Assembly: GCA_036504855.1 (NCBI GenBank)
Contig: DASXUL010000106.1
Location: forward strand, 1 to 10,588
Length of the DNA: 10,588 nucleotides
Origin: DASXUL01 sp036504855
GTDB lineage: Bacteria > Armatimonadota > DTGP01 > JAKQQT01
Reading direction: 5' to 3'
Shown: positions 5,101 to 10,588 of the stretch, in pieces
How the letters are laid out: the number at the start of each line of letters is the position of its first letter
Position numbering within the stretch: position 1 is the first letter of the stretch
The notes under the pieces: model-generated
Database searches by the model: none
Seen by the model: only the letters and a program-made list of their open reading frames with translations
Told to the model about the DNA's origin: nothing
Program-made: the position numbers and the translations under genes

Positions 5101-7844
5101 GACCCGTTGCCGAACGTGTCGCAGTGGCGCATCGTGACAGCGCTCACGCTCGAGGAGACTCCGTAGGAGGTGTTTGAAGCCGTCAGGGTGTTCACAATCG
5201 CTGCCGTCGCCCCGCTCAGGCAGATCCCGCCGCCGGTATTGCCCGAGATGGTGCAGCCGGAGACCCGAACCGGCCCGGAGGCCAGATACATCCCCGCGCC
5301 GCTTCCGGCGATATTCCCGAGAATGGTGCAGTTCGCGATGGTCGCCGGGCTATATACCGCCACGCCACCGCCGGAGGTCGGGTAGTTCGTGGTAGCCCCC
5401 GCCAAGGTTCCGCCGCCATTTGCCGTAATCACATCGTTCGCGATGGTTGTGCTGCCCCGGACCACGATGCCGGTGTCGGTTGCGTTGCGGACCGTAAAGC
5501 CGTCCACGATGCTGTCCCGGCTCGTCGTGATGACCGCCGCCGCCTGGCGGCTCCCGTCGAGGACGGTGACGTTGGCGCGGTAGTCCCGTGGCTCTCGCGC
5601 TGTTTCATCGCCCGCGAAGCCGCCGTAGAGCGCCACTCCTGGAGGGAGCGTGACCTTTGTGGCGTAGACGCCGCGGGACACCCAAACTTCATCGCCTCCC
5701 GACGCCAGGGCGAGTGCCCCCGCGATGCTCCGCCGCGCCGTCCCCCAACTGGCGCCGTCGGCGGCGTCATCGCCGGCTACGGCGACGCGCCAGATCCGAG
5801 GTGAAACGTTCCACGTCGTTCCGTCGCTCTCGTCAGCGCCGATGTCGAGGTGCGCGCCCTGCACCCGCGCCTGGCCGTCGATATCCGTGTCGCCGCTCCC
5901 CGCTCCGGAGTCGTCGCCGGCATCAATACAGGGTGATCCCGGCTGGATATGCGGCGTCCGGTACTTGCTCGACAACCGGGGATCGATCGCAATGTTGCCG
6001 TTGGCGCCGGTCTGGTCGGAGATACCCGCGTAGGGAAGGCTGTCGTTTCCGTACACATCGCAGTTGCGGATCGTAATGTTTTTCATCGACCCACATCCGA
6101 TACCGCTCACGTTGAACGCTACGATCGTGTTCAACACGTCCGCGTGGGCGCCCATGCCGCTGAACACGCAGATGGCGCCGCCAGACGGCGTGGCCGAGTT
6201 CCCGATCAGAGTGTTGTTGGCGATTGTGCTGGTCCCGGCAACGGCGATGCCGCCGCCGGAGGCCGCTGAGTTGTAGAGGATATAGCTGTCCGTGATGATC
6301 GCCCGCGCGCCCGAGTCCACATAGACGCCTCCCCCGTTCCCGTTCAACGCGCTGTTGTTCGCGATCGTGTTGTGTGATATCACGGCGGTTCCGCGCGTTA
6401 CGCGGATGCCGGTCCGAACGGCGTTGCGGATCGTGAAGCCGTCGATGATGCTCCCATACGAACAGATCTCCAGTGAGTTGTTGACCTGGGCGCCGTCGAG
6501 GATCGTGGGGTTGGCGAGCACATCCCGTTGCCCGAACGCCGTCTCGGTTCCGGCAAACCCGCCGTAGAGCGCCACGCCGTGGTTCAGCAGGGGATCACCG
6601 GGATACACGCCTCTGGCCGCCCACACCTCATCGCCGCGGAGGGCTGCGGCAAGGGCCGCTGTGATTGTCCTCTTGGCCTGGGCCCAGGAACTTCCGTCGC
6701 GGGTATCGTCCCCCGTCTGGGCCACGTACCAGGCGGTGCGAGGCGTTGCCCACACGGTTCCATCGCTCTCGTCGGCCCCGATGTCAACGTGGCTTCCCGC
6801 AATACGGGTCTGCCCGTCAATGTCGGTCTCGCCGACGACGTCGGAGTCGTTTCCGGCATCGACGCAGGGTGAACCGGGTTGGATGCGAACGTTTCGACCC
6901 GGGTTCGTCAGCTTCGGATCGATCGAGATGTTGCCGTTTGTGCCGGTAACGCTATCCGAGGTGGTGAAACCGTAGTTGCCTCCGTCGTTCCCGAAGACGT
7001 CGTTGTTGCGTAACGTAAGCGCGCCGGTGAGGCCCACGGTATTGAATGCCACGATCGTGTTGGTGACCGATGCATTGGAATCGCGGAGATACACGCCGTA
7101 AGGGGCATTCCCCGTGATTGTGTCATTCGTTATAGTAACCGAACCGCCGGACGCCTCGATTCCACCGCCGCCGGATGAGTTGAGCGAGGAGTTGGCGGCG
7201 ACCGTGCAGTTGGCGATCGTCACGGTGCGGTTGGTCGCCACGATGCCGCCGCCGCCGCTCGGCGCCCGATTGCCGGTTATCGAATTGTTGAGAATCAGGC
7301 TCGGAACCGTCGTTGTCGTCCCCCCCAACATGGATATGCCGCCGCCCTTGTAGTCCGCAGTATTGCCTTCGATGATGTTGTTCGAGATGACCACCGCGTT
7401 TGTTGCCCCGATGGCAATACCGCCGCCGCTGCCGTTCCGCACGACGAAGCCGTCTACCGTCGTGACAGCGGAGCCGGCGGCCGTGATGGCAACGACGGTT
7501 CCGGCCCGGTTGCCATCGAGAACCGTGCGGTTGGCGCGGGGATCACGCTGCGCGGATGCGGATTCTGCGCCGCCGAACCCGCCGAGAAGGCTGACCCCGG
7601 ACGCCAGGCTGACCGGCCCCACGTATATACCCGAGGCCACCCACACTTCATCCCCGGACTGAGCCACCGACGCCGCGCTCGCTACCGTGGGAAATGCGGT
7701 GCTCCAGGACGCCCCGTCGTGCACCGGCCCGGGAGCGCTCTGGCTTACGTACCGGGTTGCGGCGTGAACTTCAAACGATGGCGCCGCGAAGAGGGAAATC
7801 GGCAGCGCGAGAAGGCAGAGGATTCGCGGGAGGCGGCGTTTCAT
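2169..7844 (-). CDS. Giant secreted protein: five parallel beta-helix / choice-of-anchor Q modules and a dockerin-like tail
   Basis: The 1891-residue product is probably exported and held at the cell surface. Residues 1-28 form a signal peptide: KRR, a hydrophobic core, and a likely cut after VHA. Five modules follow, starting near residues 31, 372, 685, 997 and 1434. Each opens with a header of the type GDD..DG.SWA.AK.TI, then GDEVWVA.GVY and LYGGFAGTE. It continues with asparagine-rich right-handed beta-helix turns (NNTI.GN, SGGGI) and closes with NGNIS.DP, GSPCIDAGDD, DIDGQAR and VDIGADESDG. The closing block matches what I know as the choice-of-anchor Q motif. Residues about 1832-1886 carry two dockerin-like helices, FAVAEAIRALRLFSGI and IDLADAISVFRLAMGM. 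No polysaccharide-lyase active site is evident, so an adhesive or structural role is as likely as an enzymatic one. The start is supported by GAGGAA at 7853-7858, 8 bases upstream. The gene is monocistronic. Confidence 0.9.
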   Translation of the reverse strand: MKRRLPRILCLLALPISLFAAPSFEVHAATRYVSQSAPGPVHDGASWSTAFPTVASAASVAQSGDEVWVASGIYVGPVSLASGVSLLGGFGGAESASAQRDPRANRTVLDGNRAGTVVAITAAGSAVTTVDGFVVRNGSGGGIAIGATNAVVISNNIIEGNTADYKGGGISMLGGTTTTVPSLILNNSITGNRAPSGGGGIVATNRTVTIANCTVAANSSLNSSGGGGIEASGGSVTITNDTITGNAPYGVYLRDSNASVTNTIVAFNTVGLTGALTLRNNDVFGNDGGNYGFTTSDSVTGTNGNISIDPKLTNPGRNVRIQPGSPCVDAGNDSDVVGETDIDGQTRIAGSHVDIGADESDGTVWATPRTAWYVAQTGDDTRDGSSWAQAKRTITAALAAALRGDEVWAARGVYPGDPLLNHGVALYGGFAGTETAFGQRDVLANPTILDGAQVNNSLEICSYGSIIDGFTIRNAVRTGIRVTRGTAVISHNTIANNSALNGNGGGVYVDSGARAIITDSYILYNSAASGGGIAVAGTSTIANNTLIGNSATPSGGAICVFSGMGAHADVLNTIVAFNVSGIGCGSMKNITIRNCDVYGNDSLPYAGISDQTGANGNIAIDPRLSSKYRTPHIQPGSPCIDAGDDSGAGSGDTDIDGQARVQGAHLDIGADESDGTTWNVSPRIWRVAVAGDDAADGASWGTARRSIAGALALASGGDEVWVSRGVYATKVTLPPGVALYGGFAGDETAREPRDYRANVTVLDGSRQAAAVITTSRDSIVDGFTVRNATDTGIVVRGSTTIANDVITANGGGTLAGATTNYPTSGGGVAVYSPATIANCTILGNIAGSGAGMYLASGPVRVSGCTISGNTGGGICLSGATAAIVNTLTASNTSYGVSSSVSAVTMRHCDTFGNGSSNFTGMTAPTGTNGNISADPMLSSADREPHLEPGSPCIDAGDDADALGESDVDHEARIQGARVDIGADESNGLPWSPNIQTFHVSPNGDDSRDGQSWANAKQTITAALCLAQAGDQVWVAAGTYTESMVLGRGVGLYGGFAGMESSREPRDPAKNPTVVNGNGNGAVILIPVGGTTIDGLTVQNGANNGIYCVSGPNTITRCIISRNQSRNRYYGGGIYLGGGGIVNSNTFIGNNPDNRMSLYALGGGIYVGDTATISNNTFTQNSAKGFDSRGGSGGGAIYVASGTVAISGNTMAGNSGNAVAVAGGNVDIRGNLIERNRGSGVSAFGGLVTVSNNVIRGNDIDGVAANDGTSGSPGTIALLNNTIAGNAGNGITAGMQATISGDTVCANSGIGISATGTGSRVTNCLVAFNGSGIVVGTNSLPVSNCDAYGNGLGDYLPAPGGLGENGNISADPRLSDWYATPHLQPGSPCIDAGDASGVGSVETDIDGQARSQGLTVDIGSDESDGTAWPLTSRRWCVSTTGSDALDGTSWAGAKATVGAAVSAAAPGDEVWVAKGVYPEHLVLPAVLALYGGFAGTETSRDQRNWRANVTVLGPQETPSAYGLSIVSTMWSYVTVDGFTIQNGGESGIYSTGNHTVIANNIITGSVSAYNGGGITLTRGWNLVTDNQIIANGQFSDGGGISIKGSGLIARNTITGNSASHGGGICASGGPVDIVDNAISGNSSEYYGGGIDVDNGTARIYGNLIWENSAYDGGGGVAVLGSTASVINDTIVGNTLLPNAEVGGGGVLAFQYDPPNAQTFLILANSIVASNATGLAVTGGATVTAVHNAFFSNGAANYKGIADPTGANGNIKANPQFVSASVGDFHLAAGSPAINAGDDTLVPQWEPDLDGHARIAGSHVDLGAYERDAGAPTPFAVAEAIRALRLFSGIETSDAADVARLNVERGGASAGAIDLADAISVFRLAMGMDPVHN
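2373..6938 (-). repeat. Five copies of the anchor-Q-encoding segment inside the giant gene
   Basis: Segments of about 175 bases recur in frame at 6765-6938, 5826-6002, 4890-5063, 3579-3755 and 2373-2549. Each encodes NGNI...DP, GSP(C/A)(I/V)(D/N)AG, D.DG.(A/T)R and VD(I/L)G(A/S). The spacing between successive copies is 936, 939, 1308 and 1206 bases, all multiples of three. This fits duplication of a module of about 312 codons, with later growth of modules 4 and 5. The last copy is the most divergent (SPAINAG, LGAYE) and resembles the usual C-terminal form of the motif. Confidence 0.8.
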
Positions 7845-7861
7845 AAGTCATGTTCCTCGAT

Positions 7862-7923
7862 GCTGAGGGCTCAGCGGTAGGCGGCGGACACGTTAACTGG
7901 AATCAGGCACATCGCTGCCTGAT
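7862..7923 (-). promoter_or_regulatory. Hairpins in the leader of the giant gene
   Basis: ATCAGGCA (7902-7909) and TGCCTGAT (7916-7923) form a perfect 8-bp stem with a 6-base loop. A second short palindrome, GCTGAG-GG-CTCAGC (7862-7875), sits a few bases upstream of the Shine-Dalgarno at 7853-7858. Both lie between the promoter and the start codon, so they would be in the mRNA leader. They could affect mRNA stability or ribosome access, or the first could be a protein-binding site. No known riboswitch pattern was recognised. Confidence 0.45.
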
Positions 7924-7969
7924 CGCCCGGCCGCGGCTGCGGGCGGAAGGTGTGGGGGCGCCCACCTCT

Positions 7970-7978
7970 ATCATACCA
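7970..7978 (-). promoter_or_regulatory. Extended -10 promoter for the giant gene
   Basis: On the minus strand TGG-TATGAT (hexamer 7970-7975) is an extended -10 with one mismatch from TATAAT. No good -35 is visible at the proper distance. Transcription would start near 7963, giving a leader of about 120 bases. The architecture matches the promoter at 561-569. Confidence 0.5.
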
Positions 7979-7990
7979 TAACAGCATTAC

Positions 7991-8457
7991 GCTTGGTTGA
8001 CGTCGGCCCCACGGCAGTTTGCGGTGGAACGATCGCCCAAAGTCCCTTCGCCCGCCAACTCAATTCCATACTGGCGTACAGACTGAGAGCACTGACGCAG
8101 GCAAACGGTACGGTTTCCGCGAGCGCGGGTTGATACTGGTGGATTCCGTTGCGTCCGGCGTTTCGGCGATTGGGTCGTTTGGGGACCCTCCGAGAGATGA
8201 AGACGATGCGAGTCGACGGCTAGCCCTCAGCGGGCAGAAGGGGATCGGATCGAGGGGAGATTCCAGCGACCAGCCGAGCGGCTGGCGCGCGCCAACTTCT
8301 GATCGGACCGCGTTTCGGCAAGCAAGGGTGCATGCCGGGAAATGCGCACGCCCCAAGTGGAGGCGCCTGGTTCGAGTCAGTACAAGGCCGCTCGCTGGCT
8401 CCCGGCAGCGATGAGGCATAAACCAAACCAAGGGAAGCAACTGCCTGCTGAGTGCGC
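7991..8457. other. Intergenic stretch without a supported gene
   Basis: Open frames exist here on both strands (for example 8019-8414 plus and 8060-8485 minus), but they overlap each other, are rich in Arg, Ser and Pro, show no domain motifs and have no convincing Shine-Dalgarno. Several small inverted repeats are present: 8270-8285 (CCAGCC-GAGC-GGCTGG), 8172-8188, and an 8-bp pair 8333-8340 / 8400-8407. The stretch lies upstream of the giant gene's promoter and downstream of the two-component operon's terminator. It may hold distal regulatory sites, an unknown structured RNA or decayed sequence; none can be shown. Confidence 0.5.
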
Positions 8458-8459
8458 AA

Positions 8460-8491
8460 AAAGGGATGGGGCTAAACAGCCCCATCCCTTT
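8460..8491 (-). terminator. Rho-independent terminator of the two-component operon
   Basis: AAAGGGATGGGGCT (8460-8473) and AGCCCCATCCCTTT (8478-8491) are perfect 14-bp complements with a 4-base loop. Read on the minus strand, the stem runs into five T residues (8458-8462), about 100 bases after the kinase stop. The plus-strand side has only three T, so it should act mainly on the minus strand. Confidence 0.9.
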
Positions 8492-8589
8492 CCGTGTTGG
8501 CTCGCCTCAAGCGTACAGCCTCGAACATACGGGAAGGAACTTGCCGTGCGCAAGCGGCCGCGGTTCTGGTAGACGGCCGCAGTGACCGC

Positions 8590-9906
8590 TCACAAGGCTA
8601 TCTGGGTCGGGAAGGCGACCGTCACCGTCACGGCTGCCGGGCCCTGATGGAGGGAAAGGTCCCACCCGTTCGCGTCGGCGGCGGCCTTGCAGATGGCGAG
8701 GCCAAGCCCGTTGCCGCCGGCCTGTGAGTGCCGGGCGGCATCGGGGCGGTAGAACGGCTCGAAAAGGCGAGCGCGGTCGAGCGGCGGGATCGGGCCGGTC
8801 TCGTTCACGATGGTCAACTCCGGCGCCGGCCCGTCTCGCAGCGTGATGGCCACGCGGCCGCCCGCCGTCGCGTACTTCACGGCGTTCTCCACGAGGTTGC
8901 GCGCCAGCATCTCCATGTGAGTCTCCGGCGCCACGATCTCCACCGTCTCCGGTACGTCCATCTCCACATGGAGGCCCCGCTCTTTGGCGAGGCCCGCATA
9001 CGCCTGCGCCGCCTGCTCGATGGCGGCGGCCAGGTTCACACGCTCGGAAGCGCCCTCGCCCACTCCGGACTGGAGGCGGTTCAGAGCGAGGAGGTCCTGA
9101 ACGAGCCGGGACAGGTAACCTGTCTGCTCGAGCGCCTCGGCGACAACCGTCTCATACTCCTCGGCGGAGCGCGCGCGGGAGAGCGCGAGTTCCAGGTGTC
9201 CCTGGAGCGCCTGCAAGGGGGTGCGCAGCTCGTGGGAGGCCGCCGCGTAGAAACGCTGGCGGGCCGCCGTGGCCTCATACAGCCGGTCCAGGAACCCGTT
9301 CAGCGTGCCCACGAGCGTCACTACCTCGGCATCGCGCGAGGGGGCCGAAAGGCGCACGTCAGGCGCATCGGCGGAGGCCCGCGCCGCCTGCTCGGAGAGC
9401 CGCTCGATCGGAGAGAGCGTCCGCCCGACCACCGCCCACGCCCCGCCCGCCGTCCCAAGGAGGACGACAAGGCTCAGCGCGGCCAGCGCCAGCATCTCCC
9501 GGCTCAGGTTCCGCTCCGTCTTCTCCCACGGCACGCCGAGGAGGGCAGTATCATTACCGACCCGCACGCTCGCCGTTCGCCATTCCCCACCAGTTGCGCC
9601 CGGCGAGGGCGGAACGTCCACGTCCGAGGCCCAAAGGCGCCGGCCCGCCGGATCGTAGAGCGCCATGGCGATGCCCTGCGCGCGGCGCTGCTCCCGCTCC
9701 TCCCCCATTTCGGAAATCGCCGCGCCGCGCGGGCCGCCGCCCAACTCCGCGCGGAACTGGCCAGCCGCTTCCCGCAGCAGGGTGTCCGCCTCCCGTTCGG
9801 CGGTCCGCCGGGCATACCAGGTCAACCCGCCGGCCATGAGAAGCAGCAGAACGGCCGCCGCCGCCGTGAAGGCGAGCGTCATCCGGGCGCGCATGGAAGA
9901 CGGCAT
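8590..9906 (-). CDS. Membrane sensor histidine kinase, OmpR-partner type
   Basis: The 438-residue kinase senses a signal outside the cytoplasmic membrane and phosphorylates the regulator encoded just upstream. A membrane helix (about 10-30) and a second (about 138-161) bracket an extracytoplasmic sensor region of about 105 residues. A HAMP linker (about 161-213) leads to the dimerisation helix with SHELRTP; His225 is the phosphoacceptor. The N box is ARNLVENAVKYA (336-347), the F box LFEPFYR (381-387) and the G2 box GGNGLGLAI (397-405). The G1 box reads IVNETGPIPP, with Asn in place of the usual first Asp of DxGxG. I recall a similar N-for-D form in CusS-like metal-sensor kinases, but no metal-resistance genes are nearby, so the signal is unknown. 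Its ATG overlaps the regulator stop (TGATG), with GGAGG (9914-9918) 7 bases upstream. Confidence 0.95.
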   Translation of the reverse strand: MPSSMRARMTLAFTAAAAVLLLLMAGGLTWYARRTAEREADTLLREAAGQFRAELGGGPRGAAISEMGEEREQRRAQGIAMALYDPAGRRLWASDVDVPPSPGATGGEWRTASVRVGNDTALLGVPWEKTERNLSREMLALAALSLVVLLGTAGGAWAVVGRTLSPIERLSEQAARASADAPDVRLSAPSRDAEVVTLVGTLNGFLDRLYEATAARQRFYAAASHELRTPLQALQGHLELALSRARSAEEYETVVAEALEQTGYLSRLVQDLLALNRLQSGVGEGASERVNLAAAIEQAAQAYAGLAKERGLHVEMDVPETVEIVAPETHMEMLARNLVENAVKYATAGGRVAITLRDGPAPELTIVNETGPIPPLDRARLFEPFYRPDAARHSQAGGNGLGLAICKAAADANGWDLSLHQGPAAVTVTVAFPTQIAL

Positions 9907-10574
9907 CAGGGCGCCTCCATCCGGTAGCCTGTCCCGCGCACCGTGTGGAGGAGGGCGGCCGCATGCCCCTTGTCGATCTTGCGGCGCAGGTAGGAAATGT
10001 AGACCTCCAACACGTTGTCCGTGCCGGCGAAATCATACTGCCAGACGTGCTGAAGGATCATGGAGCGGGTCAGCACCCGCCCGGCGTTGCGCATCAGGTA
10101 TTCGAGCAACGCGTATTCGGTGGCGGAGAGCGGGATGTCCTTGCCGCCCCGCCTCGCCCGCCGGGTGGCCGGGTCGAGCGTAAGGTCGCCCACGGCGAGA
10201 AGGGCCGGGGCGGAGGCGCCGCGCCGCAGCAGGGCGCGCATCCGCGCCAGCAACTCGCCCACGTGGAAGGGCTTCACGATGTAGTCGTCCGCTCCGCTGT
10301 CCAGCCCTTCGATCTTGTCGGCGGTGGTATCCTTGGCGGTGAGGATGAGGATGGGCGTGCGCACTCCGGCCGCCCGCAGCCGCTTACAGACGGAGAACCC
10401 GTCCAGCCCCGGCAGCATCACGTCCAGTAGGATCAGGTCGAAATCTCCGGATCCGGCCGCCTCCAGCGCCGCCAGCCCATCGCCCACCATGAGCGAGGTG
10501 TAGCCCGCCTCCCGGACCGCCTGTTCGAGGAAGCGGGCCACGCTCGGGTTGTCTTCAACGATGAGGACCTGCAC
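9906..10574 (-). CDS. OmpR/PhoB-family response regulator
   Basis: The 222-residue DNA-binding regulator is activated by the kinase encoded next to it. The receiver domain (1-about 115) has the acidic pair Glu7-Asp8, phosphoacceptor Asp51 in LILLDVMLPGLDG, Thr79 in LILTAKD and Lys101 in IVKPF. The C-terminal winged helix (about 125-220) shows LSATEYALLEYLMRNAGRV, the recognition region VWQYDFAGTDNVLEVYISYL, then RRKID and the wing RGTGYRM. Length is standard. The start is GTG (10572-10574), chosen because VLIVEDN follows directly as in its relatives. A purine-rich AAAGAGGAG lies just upstream, though its spacing is short. The upstream frame stays open to the window edge, so a slightly longer protein cannot be excluded. 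The operon promoter lies outside the window. Confidence 0.95.
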   Translation of the reverse strand: MQVLIVEDNPSVARFLEQAVREAGYTSLMVGDGLAALEAAGSGDFDLILLDVMLPGLDGFSVCKRLRAAGVRTPILILTAKDTTADKIEGLDSGADDYIVKPFHVGELLARMRALLRRGASAPALLAVGDLTLDPATRRARRGGKDIPLSATEYALLEYLMRNAGRVLTRSMILQHVWQYDFAGTDNVLEVYISYLRRKIDKGHAAALLHTVRGTGYRMEAP

Positions 10575-10588
10575 CGCTCCTCTTTCCC

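Noticed and set aside
2373..6938. Regularly spaced repeats suggestive of CRISPR or another repeat array
   Set aside because: Spacing is about 0.9-1.3 kb, all in frame, and the repeats encode conserved protein motifs; they are protein-module repeats.
8333..8407. tRNA-like 75-base segment: GCCGGGA...TCCCGGC acceptor-like stem with GGTTCGAGTC inside
   Set aside because: The T-loop-like sequence (8369-8378) is in the wrong place relative to the 3' acceptor strand, no T, D or anticodon stems form, and no CCA follows. Probably chance; left as a weak structured-RNA possibility.
8060..8485. Minus-strand open frame of ~140 codons in the intergenic stretch
   Set aside because: It begins inside the terminator stem, has no Shine-Dalgarno, has low-complexity composition and shows no recognisable motif.
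8728..9927. Long plus-strand open frame (~400 codons) opposite the kinase
   Set aside because: The minus strand encodes a complete kinase with every catalytic box; the plus frame is Arg/His-rich and motif-free.

Overview
The window is GC-rich bacterial DNA, probably from a free-living environmental bacterium. The five-module secreted beta-helix protein with repeated choice-of-anchor Q motifs and a degenerate dockerin-like tail resembles proteins I associate with Armatimonadota, Planctomycetota and Chloroflexota. The phylum is an inference from protein style; no marker gene is present.

Layout from left to right. Bases 42-149 hold a hairpin repeat. Bases 223-488 hold a frameshifted gene remnant on the minus strand. 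Bases 533-569 hold a 21-bp operator-like palindrome next to a perfect extended -10 promoter, which probably drives the plus-strand class I methyltransferase gene (698-1564). The convergent gap 1565-2168 is filled by two adjacent repeat units of 228 and 232 bp. Both units have GTTAGGG-type ends and each encloses a long hairpin. Bases 2169-7844 (minus) encode a 1891-residue secreted protein made of five tandem beta-helix modules and a dockerin-like C-terminus, with its own extended -10 promoter and structured leader (7862-7978). Bases 7991-8457 show no convincing gene. A strong terminator (8460-8491) ends a minus-strand two-component operon: an OmpR-type response regulator (10574-9906) overlapping a membrane histidine kinase (9906-8590) by one base.

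How the genes work together. Only the regulator and kinase form a clear functional unit. The methyltransferase and the giant surface protein are separately transcribed and converge on the repeat cluster, which may act as a transcriptional boundary. Nothing in the sequence ties the two-component system to the giant protein beyond adjacency and shared strand.

The best candidates for something undescribed are the tandem GTTAGGG-bounded units, the pair of palindromic repeats at 42-149 and 1871-1986 whose arms differ by compensatory changes around an identical 25-bp core, and the five-fold repetition of an anchor motif that I would expect once per protein.
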